This document shows, one piece after another, positions 49,740 through 59,527 of a DNA stretch of 60,335 nucleotides. Origin of the DNA: ASMP01 sp964609265 (lineage in GTDB: Archaea > Nanobdellota > Nanobdellia > Pacearchaeales > GW2011-AR1). Location: assembly GCA_964609265.1 (NCBI GenBank), contig CAZSQR010000001.1, forward strand, positions 1 to 60,335. Direction: 5' to 3'. The notes beneath the pieces were generated by a model that saw only the letters and a program-made list of their open reading frames with translations, made no database searches and was not told the origin of the DNA. Both the position numbers and the translations under genes were made by a program. The first letter of the stretch is position 1, and every line of letters starts with the position of its first letter.

Positions 49740-52700
49740 ATGGGAAGAACTCGAATAGCTAAAGCTATAATTTTGTCATTAAGGGAGAAAATAAACCTTG
49801 CTGAAAAAGGTGAAAAATATTTTTTAGATTATTTAAATAAACTAGAAGAAAAATATCAGAAGGGGGAAATTTTCTATGATTTTTATGTTGAGACTATTTA
49901 CAAACATTTCGAAGGAAGAACAATAAAAGGATGGATTGAGTATTATGATAATTACATAAAAGGATGTAAAAAAAAGATAAAAGAACAGAAAAAGACTTTA
50001 TTAAGGAAAAAAATTTTGAATAGTTTTCTTTTCTTATTTTTCTTTTCTGTTTTAACCTTAAGCATTCTTAATACATCAGTGAAATTCACTGGTTTTGGAG
50101 TGCAGGAACAGGAGAATTTGACCAAAAATATTACAGAATTTAATGAATCAGATTCAGATGAAATAAAAGGAGAGATTTCTCAAAACCAAACAAATATAAG
50201 TTCTTCCCAAGAGAAATCTCCTCCTTTTTCTGAAACAACAGAAGAATCAGCTGAAGAAAATATAACAAAATCAGAAGAGAATATAACAGAAATTTCTGAA
50301 GAAGAGGTACCAGTTAATATAACAGAAAATGAAACTGAAGTAAACATTACAGAACCAGAAGAGAATATCACTGAAGAAATACCTGAAGAACCAGAAACAA
50401 ATATAACAGAGTCAGAAGAGAATGCAACTGCAGAGGTTCCTGAAGAGATACCTGAAACAAATATAACAGAAAATATTACTGAAGAGATTACTGAAGAAAT
50501 AAATATCACTGCAAATGCAACCATCACAACAATCCAACAGCAAGCAGTTCTTGGACAGCCAGTTAAATGGAAAAAACAAATTTCTCCAGAGACCCCTGGA
50601 AATCTGACATTAAAACTGCCAAAAGAGGCAGAAAACATACAAATTAATAAAATAAAAGAAAAACAAGAAACAAAGGCAAGAGCAAGCATTACAGGAGGAG
50701 TTATTGGAACAGGAGAAAAAGAATCAATAATTTTAAAGATATTTAATTTCTTCAAAAATTTTTTAAATAAAATATTTGGAACAATAACAGGAAAGGCAAT
50801 AGCAACAGAAGGAGAAGAAAAAGAAATTGAGGTAGAGATTGATGATGAGACTGCAGAATATGAAATTGAATATGAAACTCCTGCACCTTATGCAATTGAA
50901 GAAGACTTGCAGAATGGAAAAAAGATAACTATTGTTGGCCCAGAAACAATTCACTATGAAAATGTTCTGGCTTTCACAGAGTTAAACGAAAAGCTTAATA
51001 TCAAAAATCCCTTTTCTGTAAAAATTTACTGGATTGAAAATGACTCATATATACCCATACAGAACATAAATGATTCAGACAGCAACGGAATTTATGACTA
51101 TATTGAATGGGTTGTGCCGAGTTTGTCAGAGCAAACATTTGAAATAATTGTTATAACAAAAGCAGAGCACCTTAATGAGAATAAGGAATTTATTTCTGAC
51201 ATTTATGAAGAAGTTAAGGAGTTAGATGATATATGGAGTGAGGAAATTTCAGATGGAGAGTATATAAGAGTCACTTTTGAAAGGGCACTTGATAATACAA
51301 AAGATATAACAATTTACCCCCGCATTACAAACGGAGATCCAAGAATAGAAGTTTATGAAATTAATGGCACAGAATTAATTGCAGAATTTTCTGAAATTAA
51401 TTCAAATGAATATAATACAGCTTACTTAACCAATCTCCAAGGACAAAAGGATGTTTTTGATTTAAAGATTTTAGACGGAAATATCGAAATTGATTATATT
51501 GTTGATCCTCTAGCAGAGATAACAAAAGTAGGAACAGATACATATAATTCAAGTGCAGCTTCACCATTAGAATTTTCACACACTCTTGTCGAAGGAGATA
51601 ACAGATTAGTTGTTGTTTACTTTGGTGCTGAAAATAATGGTGAAAATGATGTAACAAGTGTAACTTATGGTGGACAATCCATGACCCAGGCTGTTGAAGA
51701 TGGTGGAACAGGAACAGGATACCAAAACAGAGCAGAAATTTGGTATATTCTGGAGAATGACCTTCCATCTAATGGTGCTAATACAGTATCAGCTACAATT
51801 ACTCCAGCAAGTACATTAGATTTTAAGGCATATGCTGCTGAATATACTGGTGTAAATCAGGGAATACCTGAAGCCACAGACGGAACTTATCAAACATCGG
51901 GTTCTACAATTGAAAATACAATTAGTCCTTCTACTGATGCTTGGGTGTTTTCAGCAATGGACGAAGGAAATACAGGTTCTTGGGCACATGGCCAAAGTCA
52001 GGAAGAATTGTGGGACTTTCAAGATGCTTCTTCACAATTTGCTGTTACAGAACTTCGTGGTGCAGATGGGGAAACATCAGTAGATTCTACTTTTACAGGA
52101 ACTGCCAATCGTTTGGCAAGAGTTGCTGCATCATTTGCACCTGCAATAACCAATTCCGCACCATCAACACCAACAAACATAACTTGTGATGGGGGAAATT
52201 GTAACATAACTATTGATACTACTGTTAATATAAATGCCTCTGGCTCCGTAGACGATGATTCAGATGATATAACTTATTTCATTGAAGCTTCTTTAGAAGA
52301 TATAGTAACAAGCGAAAATTCAACAGATGTTAGTATGGCTGGGAGTGGGGGAAGTGGAGGGGGAATTGCATTATATGATGGTTTCAATGAAGGTCCGGCA
52401 GAAGGTCAAGTATCTACAAGTAATTGGGCTGATGGTGGGGGTGACTATTATTGGTTGTATGGTGATGGTAATACGCCATCAGGTACCACAGGTGACAATG
52501 TCAATGTAGAAGGTGACTATTTTATTTATATAGAGTCATCAAGTCACACTAATGAAAACAATTACCTCGTCAGTTCTGAATTCGAATTAGCTTCTAGCGA
52601 TACTTTAGTTCTTGACTTCTTGTATTATATGTATGGTGCGCATATACAAACTTTAAAAATTGAGATAGATTACGGTGGTGGTTGGGATGAACTCTGGAGC

Positions 52701-55193
52701 GCGGGTCCTGGACAGATACAAACAGGTTTTGGTCAAGCATGGTCACATGGTCTTGCATATGCATCGGATGGTGCAAACGCACCTTATACTGGAACACATC
52801 AGATAAGAATAAATGGATTATCAGGTACTAGTTATTATGGTGATATATGTGTTGATGTTGTTTATCTTAATGTTACAGGAAGTAGTGGAACCTCAAATGA
52901 AACAAACACAACAGCAATAGAATATACTGATGTTGGTGTTGATGGAGTAGGCATAACTAATGTCACGATACAAGTTGATGTTACTTCTTATGATCCAAGA
53001 GCAAGTGTGGACCAGTCAACAAATGACCCTGATTTATGGCTTGAAATGTGGAACAGCACAGACTGGATAAATATCGGAGCATTTGACTTGCCTTCAACTT
53101 ATACAGGAACAGGACTACAAACAAATAATGAGAACTTTTCCTTGAGCACAACAGATTCAGAAATACTAACTGCATGGGCAAGCTCTGTAAATCAAGACCT
53201 AAGAATAAAAGGAGTTTATATGGACCATAATGAAACTCTTCCAGACCAAATCAATTATACAAATATTTGGATAAGTATTAATGGTAAGTTATGGATAGAA
53301 ATTGGAAACCATACAGAATCTACTTTTTTAACATGGAATACAACTGATTCAGATGACCAAAATTGCATTGATTTGAGGGCAAGAGCAATTGATTTAGCTG
53401 GAAGCAATACATATTCAGGCTACTTCAACAAAAGCTGTTGCTTAAACATAAGCCACGGGGGGGGAGATACCGAAGGTCCAGCAATAAGTAATGAAGGAGC
53501 TAATGAAACTGAAATTTACCAAAATGAATATTTTTGCCTGAACATAACTGCAACAGATTCCAGCGGAGTCAGTGCTGTTTATGCAGAAATCTGGAATACA
53601 ACTGACTGGTTAAATTATACAATGACTGATGCAGGCTCCACAACCTGTGATGGGGGAAGTGATGATAACATCTATGGAGTTGAAATTCAGGGGACAGCAA
53701 CAGGATTATGGAATTATAGCAAGGTTCATGCAAATGACACATTAAACAATTGGAACTCTCATGATTTTTCTGATTTAACAATAAATGTAACATCAGTGCC
53801 AAATCAGGCTCCACAGATAACATTTGTCTCACCAATACCAAACACAGACCCGACAGAATCTTCCTCAAAGTTAATAACATTTTATGCAACAATGTATGAC
53901 GCAGATGGTGTTGGTGATTTAAATGACGCAAGTGTAAATGCAAGCTTTAGCAAATCAGGACAAACAACAAGATACAATTCAAGCTGTGTGCTAGTTGGAG
54001 ACTTAGATGCAAACTCTGCGAATTATTCCTGCACAATAACCATGTGGTATTTTGATGGGAATGGGGCCTGGACAATAACAGTTTATGGTGAAGATGATGA
54101 GCCAGCTTCTGCTACAAATGATACAGAAACTTTTACTTACAATTTATTACAGGCAATTGTAATTTCTCCAACTCAGATTTCATTAGATGTACAAACTGGA
54201 GCAAAAAACCAGACATCAGATAATGATCCTACAACAGTTAATAATACAGGAAATGCAGAAATAACGTCTGGAAATTTAAGAGTAATTGGAATAGACTTAT
54301 ACGGAGAAACTGATGATAGTGTCTTTATTGGTGTTGGGAATTTTTCTGTAGATATAGATACAGGAGGCTCACCTCCTGCAGAGTGCGACGGCACAACTTT
54401 TGTAAATGGAACAGAAACAGGCATAACCGGAGCAACATTACCGAAGGGGAATTTATCAGTAGGAGGGGGGGCAGGACAAGAACAACTTTATTATTGCATA
54501 AGACAAGTCCCCCAAATATCTTCCCAGACTTATTCAACTTCAAAAGCAGGAAGCTGGACAATAAAAATTGTTATGAGTTTCATTTTTGTATACTCTGCTC
54601 AATTAAGTAATAAAAAGACAAAACAGAAGAAGAAAAAGAAGAAGAAATTAGTAAAAGATGATAAACTTATAGGGGCATTGAATCTTATCTTAGATGAATT
54701 AAAAGAAGAATATTCATTAAATAAAAAAGAAATAATTAAAATAATACTTGAAAAATTAAAAACAAAATATAAAATAAGCAGAAGGGAAATTAATAAAATA
54801 ATTGGAGGAAAAGAATTCTTAATTCCAATAACAATTTTCTCCAAAGAACTTGGTGGTTTGGAAGCAATAACAAAATATATGAAGGAGAATTTAAATATGA
54901 ATTATAGTGACATTGCAAAAGAACTTGAAAGAAATGAAAGAACAATTTGGACAGCATATAATAAGGCAATAAATAAACAAAAAGAATCAATTAAGCCGAA
55001 AGAAACAAAAATATTCTTGCCCATTTCAATATTTGAAAATAACAAATTAACAATACTTGAATCTGTTATTATTTATCTAAAACAAAAAGGATTGAAATAC
55101 ATTGAAATAGCAAAATCATTAAATAGAGACCAAAGAAACATATGGACGATTTATTCAAGGGCTACTAAAAAAATAAAAGATAATAATATTTAA
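49740..55193 (+). CDS. Giant membrane-bound surface protein with C-terminal HTH repeats
   Basis: 1817 residues. A basic cytoplasmic domain (1-90) precedes a membrane segment (about 92-111). A Glu/Asn/Thr/Ile repeat region (NITE-type, about 125-260) follows, then an ectodomain of many beta domains, including a carbohydrate-binding/MAM-like block (about 870-1040) and repeats shared with the next gene (about 1355-1605). Many N-x-S/T sites suggest glycosylation. At about 1603-1617 a short hydrophobic stretch leads to a poly-Lys run (1625-1637) and two helix-turn-helix repeats (about 1694-1747 and 1759-1812). Confidence 0.8.
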   Translation: MGRTRIAKAIILSLREKINLAEKGEKYFLDYLNKLEEKYQKGEIFYDFYVETIYKHFEGRTIKGWIEYYDNYIKGCKKKIKEQKKTLLRKKILNSFLFLFFFSVLTLSILNTSVKFTGFGVQEQENLTKNITEFNESDSDEIKGEISQNQTNISSSQEKSPPFSETTEESAEENITKSEENITEISEEEVPVNITENETEVNITEPEENITEEIPEEPETNITESEENATAEVPEEIPETNITENITEEITEEINITANATITTIQQQAVLGQPVKWKKQISPETPGNLTLKLPKEAENIQINKIKEKQETKARASITGGVIGTGEKESIILKIFNFFKNFLNKIFGTITGKAIATEGEEKEIEVEIDDETAEYEIEYETPAPYAIEEDLQNGKKITIVGPETIHYENVLAFTELNEKLNIKNPFSVKIYWIENDSYIPIQNINDSDSNGIYDYIEWVVPSLSEQTFEIIVITKAEHLNENKEFISDIYEEVKELDDIWSEEISDGEYIRVTFERALDNTKDITIYPRITNGDPRIEVYEINGTELIAEFSEINSNEYNTAYLTNLQGQKDVFDLKILDGNIEIDYIVDPLAEITKVGTDTYNSSAASPLEFSHTLVEGDNRLVVVYFGAENNGENDVTSVTYGGQSMTQAVEDGGTGTGYQNRAEIWYILENDLPSNGANTVSATITPASTLDFKAYAAEYTGVNQGIPEATDGTYQTSGSTIENTISPSTDAWVFSAMDEGNTGSWAHGQSQEELWDFQDASSQFAVTELRGADGETSVDSTFTGTANRLARVAASFAPAITNSAPSTPTNITCDGGNCNITIDTTVNINASGSVDDDSDDITYFIEASLEDIVTSENSTDVSMAGSGGSGGGIALYDGFNEGPAEGQVSTSNWADGGGDYYWLYGDGNTPSGTTGDNVNVEGDYFIYIESSSHTNENNYLVSSEFELASSDTLVLDFLYYMYGAHIQTLKIEIDYGGGWDELWSAGPGQIQTGFGQAWSHGLAYASDGANAPYTGTHQIRINGLSGTSYYGDICVDVVYLNVTGSSGTSNETNTTAIEYTDVGVDGVGITNVTIQVDVTSYDPRASVDQSTNDPDLWLEMWNSTDWINIGAFDLPSTYTGTGLQTNNENFSLSTTDSEILTAWASSVNQDLRIKGVYMDHNETLPDQINYTNIWISINGKLWIEIGNHTESTFLTWNTTDSDDQNCIDLRARAIDLAGSNTYSGYFNKSCCLNISHGGGDTEGPAISNEGANETEIYQNEYFCLNITATDSSGVSAVYAEIWNTTDWLNYTMTDAGSTTCDGGSDDNIYGVEIQGTATGLWNYSKVHANDTLNNWNSHDFSDLTINVTSVPNQAPQITFVSPIPNTDPTESSSKLITFYATMYDADGVGDLNDASVNASFSKSGQTTRYNSSCVLVGDLDANSANYSCTITMWYFDGNGAWTITVYGEDDEPASATNDTETFTYNLLQAIVISPTQISLDVQTGAKNQTSDNDPTTVNNTGNAEITSGNLRVIGIDLYGETDDSVFIGVGNFSVDIDTGGSPPAECDGTTFVNGTETGITGATLPKGNLSVGGGAGQEQLYYCIRQVPQISSQTYSTSKAGSWTIKIVMSFIFVYSAQLSNKKTKQKKKKKKKLVKDDKLIGALNLILDELKEEYSLNKKEIIKIILEKLKTKYKISRREINKIIGGKEFLIPITIFSKELGGLEAITKYMKENLNMNYSDIAKELERNERTIWTAYNKAINKQKESIKPKETKIFLPISIFENNKLTILESVIIYLKQKGLKYIEIAKSLNRDQRNIWTIYSRATKKIKDNNI

Positions 55194-56130
55194 AAACTAA
55201 AATAACTTAATTAAAAAATGAAAAAGAGAGAGATTAACCTTTTAATTTTACTTTTAATAATAGTCTTATCTTATTCCTTTGTATCTGCAATGGATTTTTC
55301 TGATTTATGGGGAAAGATTACAGGCAAGGTAACAAGCCAGGAAACAAATATATCAATTACTGTTGCAGGTGCTAATCAAGCACAAATAACCACTGTTTCT
55401 TCAATACCAAACACAGACCCGACAGAATCTTCTTCAAAAGCAATAACATTTTACGCGATTATGTATGATGCAGATGGTGTTGGTGATTTGAATGACTCAA
55501 GTGTGAATGCAACTTTCAGCAAAGCAGGAGAGACAACAAGATATAACTCAAGCTGTGTGTTGGTTGGGGATTTAGATGCAACCTCAGCAAATTATTCTTG
55601 CTTAATAACTATGTGGTATTGGGACGGGAGTGGGGCCTGGACTATTAATGTAAGTGGAACAGATTTAGGAAACCAAACACGTGTTTATAATGATTCAACA
55701 ACTTTTACCTACAATGAATTAAAAGCAATGGCTATATCCCCCACATCATTAACATGGCCTGGTGTTTCTATTGGTGCAACAAATCAGGTATCAGATAATG
55801 ATCCTACAACAGTTAATAATACAGGAAACTATGATGGAACAATTGATTTAACAGGAATTAATCTTCTCGGTGAAACCACTGCAAGTGAATATATACCTGT
55901 TGTTAATTTCTCTGTGGATATAGATACTGGTGGGGCTGCAGAATGCGACGGCACAAATCTTGTAAATAATACAGCTACAGAAATAACAAGCAGTGATTCA
56001 AATCCAGGGAATCTATCAGCAGGAGGAGGGGCTGGACAAGAAGAACTTTATTATTGCATAGTTGAGGTTCCTTCAGACATATCTTCTCAGACTTATTCAA
56101 CATCAGAAGGAGGTAGCTGGACAATAGCTT
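53800..56130 (+). repeat. Duplicated surface-protein module
   Basis: Two copies of a module of about 250 codons lie at about 53810-54560 (end of the giant gene's ectodomain) and about 55385-56130 (most of the next gene). Both hold NTDPTESSSK, YDADGVGDLND, TTRYNSSCVLVGDLDA, SDNDPTTVNNTGN, FSVDIDTGG, GGGAGQE and SSQTYSTS. DNA identity is high in blocks. Confidence 0.85.
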
Positions 56131-56135
56131 ATTAA
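55218..56135 (+). CDS. Secreted surface protein, paralogue of the giant protein's end module
   Basis: 305 residues. An N-terminal hydrophobic segment (INLLILLLIIVLSYSFVSA) is a signal peptide or anchor, followed by ITGKVTSQETNISITV. The rest is one copy of the module duplicated from the preceding gene, with several N-x-S/T sites and two Cys. It ends at GGSWTIAY without a C-terminal anchor. It lies 24 bp after the giant gene; the next gene begins 1 bp after its stop. Confidence 0.75.
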   Translation: MKKREINLLILLLIIVLSYSFVSAMDFSDLWGKITGKVTSQETNISITVAGANQAQITTVSSIPNTDPTESSSKAITFYAIMYDADGVGDLNDSSVNATFSKAGETTRYNSSCVLVGDLDATSANYSCLITMWYWDGSGAWTINVSGTDLGNQTRVYNDSTTFTYNELKAMAISPTSLTWPGVSIGATNQVSDNDPTTVNNTGNYDGTIDLTGINLLGETTASEYIPVVNFSVDIDTGGAAECDGTNLVNNTATEITSSDSNPGNLSAGGGAGQEELYYCIVEVPSDISSQTYSTSEGGSWTIAY

Positions 56136-56136
56136 A

Positions 56137-56682
56137 ATGCAAATAACTAATAATAAAATAATGAAAATTATATTACCAATTTTTCTAATAGTAATTTTAA
56201 TTAGTCTAGTTAATGCCTTTGGAGTCAGCTCTCCTTACTGGGAAGGAAATCCCCTAACATTGGCGGCAGGAGAAACAAAAACAGTTAACTTAAATTTGCA
56301 AAATATGGTGGGGGAAGAAGATGTAAATGTCAAGGTTGAAATAAAAGAGGGCTTGGAAATAGCAAGTTTGAAAGAAGATATATACACTGTTAAATCAAAA
56401 ACCTCAGATACTTTTGTTCCATTAAAAATAAAAATTCCAAGAGAGGCTGAAAATACTTCTTATAAACTTATTGCTGAAGTTAGAACTGTAACCCCTGGAG
56501 GAGAAGGCGGTGCTGTGATGTTGGGAACAGGGATGACTGTTGCATTTGATGTTTTAGTCTCAGGAAAAGTAGAAAGCAATAAATTTATTATAATTATTGG
56601 AGCATGCATAATTTTAGCAATCATAATCTTTATTATAATCATTTTAAGGAAGAAATTTGGGAAGAAAAAGAAGTCTAAATAA
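56137..56682 (+). CDS. Membrane-anchored beta-sandwich surface protein
   Basis: 181 residues. Signal-type segment (IMKIILPIFLIVILISLVNAFG), then a beta-rich domain like NEW3/COG1470 units (GNPLTLAAGETKTVNLNLQNMVGEEDVNVKVEIKEG...PLKIKIPREAENTSYKLIAEV), and a C-terminal membrane span (IIIIGACIILAIIIFIIIIL) with a basic tail. It starts 1 bp after the preceding gene and probably works with it on the cell surface. Confidence 0.72.
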   Translation: MQITNNKIMKIILPIFLIVILISLVNAFGVSSPYWEGNPLTLAAGETKTVNLNLQNMVGEEDVNVKVEIKEGLEIASLKEDIYTVKSKTSDTFVPLKIKIPREAENTSYKLIAEVRTVTPGGEGGAVMLGTGMTVAFDVLVSGKVESNKFIIIIGACIILAIIIFIIIILRKKFGKKKKSK

Positions 56683-56721
56683 TTCTGATAAATTTAAATA
56701 TATATTATTATTCTTTGTTTT

Positions 56722-58476
56722 ATGAAAAAAAGAGAAATTTTTTTATTTATTTTTTTACTTTTTATTATATTAATTATTTTGCCAGCAACAAGTATCCTAA
56801 CAGGAAAGGTATCAGTTCAGCCGACAAACATATCAATACAAGTATTACCTACTAGCCCTACATTATCCATAATTTCCCCCCAAAATAAAACTTACTTAAC
56901 TAATATATCCCTATTATTAGATTATTCAGCAGTTAATGCTGAAAACATATGGTATAATCTCGACAATGGAGATAATACAACTATAACCTCTTCAATATAT
57001 TTCAATACTTCTCAGGGGGGACATATACTTTATTTACACGCGAATAATACTTATGGAACAACAACAGAAAATGTAAGCTTTATTGTAAATTCTACAAGAT
57101 TCATAATCTCATACAGCGAGTATAACGGCTCTACAAAAGGTAATTCAACTGATTTCATTGAGTATACTTACGAAGACTTACAAAACCTATCAGGAATAAT
57201 TTTAGAAAACACACAACATGGAAAAATAAATTTTAATGAAATTATTAATTCAACAAATGACTCTAATACTGGTGATAATAAACTTGACTTAGACACTTAT
57301 ATTAATATATCCCCAAATAGAATAGAATTAAACTCAACAGCTATCCCAAATTTCAATAAGTCAGCAACACTTTCTCTTTATAATTTAACATTTAGTAATC
57401 CTAGGATATTAAGAGATGGGAGTGTCTGTCCTTCAACTATCTGCACAGAACAGAGTTATTCTAGTGAAACCGGCACCCTTGTATTTAATGTAACACATTT
57501 TACAGTTTATTCTGCGGAAGAAACACCTGCAGGAGCTGTCATAACAGGGGGAAGTGGCGGGGGAAGAGCTGGTAAAAAGGATTTTTCTGTAGATAAAGAA
57601 ACTCTTTCAGTAACCTTAAAACAAGGAGGGACAGCAAAAGATTTCTTCATCATAAAAAATACAGGAAATAAAGTATTAAGTTTTACAATCCAAACCCAAA
57701 ACATTGAAAAATTTTTAAAGGTAGATGAATTAAGTTTCAGCTTAAATGCTGGTGAATCTAAAATGGTCATCTTAGATTTTTTAGCGAGATCTGAGGTTAC
57801 ACCTGCTTTATATCTTGGAAAACTCATCATTAAAGCAGGTGCTAGTTCTATAATTGAAAAAGAAATTTTAGTTTCAATTGAGGTTGAATCCAGAAATCCT
57901 ATTTTTGATGTTAAAGTGGAGATACCAAAAAGATTTCGATATTTAATGCCAGGAGAAGAATTAATTTCTAATATAAAAATTTTTAATTTAGAAAGAGAAA
58001 GAACTACTGACGTATTTGTAGAGTATATTATAAAAGATGAGGAAGAAAATGAAATTCTGTATGAAACTGAAACTATTTTTGTAGAAACTCAGACAAGTTT
58101 TGTTAAGAGTTTTGAAATTCCAAAAAATATAAAATTAGGCACATATATCTTTTATGTAAGAACAACTTATAATGGAGAAGTAGCAAGCTCAACTTCATGG
58201 TTTAATATTGGACAAAAATCATTGGCATCTTTTATTTTAAGAAATCTGAATTTAATAGGGATAATCTTAGGCATAATTTCAACGTTTATAATCTTAATAA
58301 TCATATTGCGTAAATTCGGGGAAAAAGAGATTAAATTTCCAAAATTAATAAAAAAGAAGAAAGAAAGAAAAGGTTTTTTTAAGTCTATTTTCAAAAAGAA
58401 AGAAGAAAAAAGAGATAGGGGACTTAAATATTATAAACAAAGAATAAGGAAGGAAATAGAAAAACATAAAAAGTGA
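56722..58476 (+). CDS. Membrane-anchored surface protein with NEW3-like domains
   Basis: 584 residues. An N-terminal segment (IFLFIFLLFIILIILPATS) is followed by ILTGKVSVQPTNISIQV, the same TGKV...TNIS wording as in 55218. The ectodomain has many N-x-S/T sites, a Gly-rich hinge (GGSGGGRAGK, about 276) and two COG1470/NEW3-like beta domains (about 290-490). A C-terminal span (about 505-525) is followed by a Lys-rich cytoplasmic tail. It closes the run of surface genes and may form part of a surface layer. Confidence 0.75.
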   Translation: MKKREIFLFIFLLFIILIILPATSILTGKVSVQPTNISIQVLPTSPTLSIISPQNKTYLTNISLLLDYSAVNAENIWYNLDNGDNTTITSSIYFNTSQGGHILYLHANNTYGTTTENVSFIVNSTRFIISYSEYNGSTKGNSTDFIEYTYEDLQNLSGIILENTQHGKINFNEIINSTNDSNTGDNKLDLDTYINISPNRIELNSTAIPNFNKSATLSLYNLTFSNPRILRDGSVCPSTICTEQSYSSETGTLVFNVTHFTVYSAEETPAGAVITGGSGGGRAGKKDFSVDKETLSVTLKQGGTAKDFFIIKNTGNKVLSFTIQTQNIEKFLKVDELSFSLNAGESKMVILDFLARSEVTPALYLGKLIIKAGASSIIEKEILVSIEVESRNPIFDVKVEIPKRFRYLMPGEELISNIKIFNLERERTTDVFVEYIIKDEEENEILYETETIFVETQTSFVKSFEIPKNIKLGTYIFYVRTTYNGEVASSTSWFNIGQKSLASFILRNLNLIGIILGIISTFIILIIILRKFGEKEIKFPKLIKKKKERKGFFKSIFKKKEEKRDRGLKYYKQRIRKEIEKHKK

Positions 58477-58487
58477 AAAAATAATTA

Positions 58488-58706
58488 ATGATTATGGAAA
58501 AAAATAAAGAGGTAAAAAGCAGTTATTTAAAAAGATTGGAAAAAAAACTTATAGGAATTGAAAAATCTGAAAATTACCTTATGGAAGAAATTTCTAAAAT
58601 CAGACAGAAAAAAGCGAAATTAAAAGAGAAAATAAAAAAAGAAAAACGAGCAATTTCTCTTATGAACAGAGCAAAAAAAATACGTGCTTCAGAAAAGGAA
58701 AGATAA
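58488..58706 (+). CDS. Small Lys-rich coiled-coil protein
   Basis: 72 residues, helical throughout (YLKRLEKKLIGIEKSENYLMEEISKIRQKKAKLKEKIKKEKRAISLMNRAKKIRASEKER). Two ATGs (58488 and 58494) are possible starts. It follows the surface gene by 11 bp. No family recognised. Confidence 0.5.
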   Translation: MIMEKNKEVKSSYLKRLEKKLIGIEKSENYLMEEISKIRQKKAKLKEKIKKEKRAISLMNRAKKIRASEKER

Positions 58707-58733
58707 TTCTCACATTTACTAAGAACCTTCTCT

Positions 58734-59288
58734 TCATCGAATAAATTCTAAAATCTCTGGAATTTCTTTCACATCATTAAAATGTTTTTTATTATGCTTG
58801 ATAATTATTTTTGCATCTAAATTTTTTTTGAATTTTTCAATCTCATCCAAGTGAACATAAGGGTCATCATCTGAAAAAAGTGCCAGAAAATTATTGCAAT
58901 GGTCCAGAATTCTTTCAAAATGAATCTCGGAATTTATCCAGGGATGGGCAATTTCCATTTCTTCTGGCTCAAGATTGATTAAATCAAACCAGCCAGCAAC
59001 AAAAACACATCCTGCAATCCTTTTGTGCTTGTGCAATTTTTCCAAAAATCTCATGATAGTCTGGCATCCAATACTGTGCCCAACAAAATAAGTTTTCTCG
59101 TCGATTTCACCTGGATTAATTTTTTCCTCTAAATATCTCACCCATTCCTCAATTTTAGGTTCATCAGTATTTGGCATATCAAAAGATTCAACTTCAAAAC
59201 TTTTTTTTGGAAGTTCTTGTTTTAACCAGTCAAACCAACCTCCTTCTGAACTTCCTCCCCACCCATGAATTAAATATACTTTTCTCAT
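58734..59288 (-). CDS. RBBP9/YdeN-type serine hydrolase
   Basis: 184 residues from the ATG ending at 59288; a longer frame would read into the tRNA-Cys gene. MRKVYLIHGWGGSSEGGWFDWLKQEL opens the fold. The nucleophile is Ser72 (FVGHSIGCQTI), the acid Asp140 or Asp142 (LFSDDDPYV) and His169 (HNKKHF). Small esterases of this type have poorly known substrates. Its family resembles the domain inserted into LeuRS at 42444-43040. Confidence 0.88.
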   Translation of the reverse strand: MRKVYLIHGWGGSSEGGWFDWLKQELPKKSFEVESFDMPNTDEPKIEEWVRYLEEKINPGEIDEKTYFVGHSIGCQTIMRFLEKLHKHKRIAGCVFVAGWFDLINLEPEEMEIAHPWINSEIHFERILDHCNNFLALFSDDDPYVHLDEIEKFKKNLDAKIIIKHNKKHFNDVKEIPEILEFIR

Positions 59289-59300
59289 TTTATTATAAAA

Positions 59301-59373
59301 AGCGAGGACTGGGAATTGAACCCAGGAATACTCGGGCTGCAACCGAGCGCGTTAACCTCTTCGCCATCCCCGC
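59301..59373 (-). tRNA. tRNA-Cys (GCA)
   Basis: Acceptor GCGGGGA/TCCTCGC (one G-T), anticodon stem CTCGG/CCGAG around loop TTGCAGC with anticodon GCA, T-arm CTGGG-TTCAATT-CCCAG. The discriminator is T (U73), the Cys identity base. No intron. Only 1 bp separates it from tRNA-Arg, so the two are probably processed from one precursor. Confidence 0.94.
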
Positions 59374-59374
59374 A

Positions 59375-59449
59375 TGCCCCCGACAGGGTTTGAACCTGCG
59401 ACCTACTGCTTAGAAGGCAGTCGCTCTATCCAGGCTGAGCTACAGGGGC
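59375..59449 (-). tRNA. tRNA-Arg (TCT)
   Basis: Acceptor GCCCCTG/CGGGGGC, D-arm GCTC/GAGC, anticodon stem ACTGC/GCAGT around CTTCTAA with anticodon TCT, T-arm GCAGG-TTCAAAC-CCTGT. Discriminator A. It reads AGA codons, abundant in this AT-rich genome. No intron. It lies directly upstream of tRNA-Cys. Confidence 0.94.
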
Positions 59450-59527
59450 CTTCAACTTATAAAAACTAAGAGAGAATTCTATTTAAAATCTTTCTATAAG
59501 GAAAAAACTGGCTTTACTCAGATCAGT

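Noticed and set aside
50180..50755. Ser/Val-rich minus-strand frame opposite the giant gene
   Set aside because: Mirror of the Glu/Asn/Thr repeat region of the surface protein; low complexity only.
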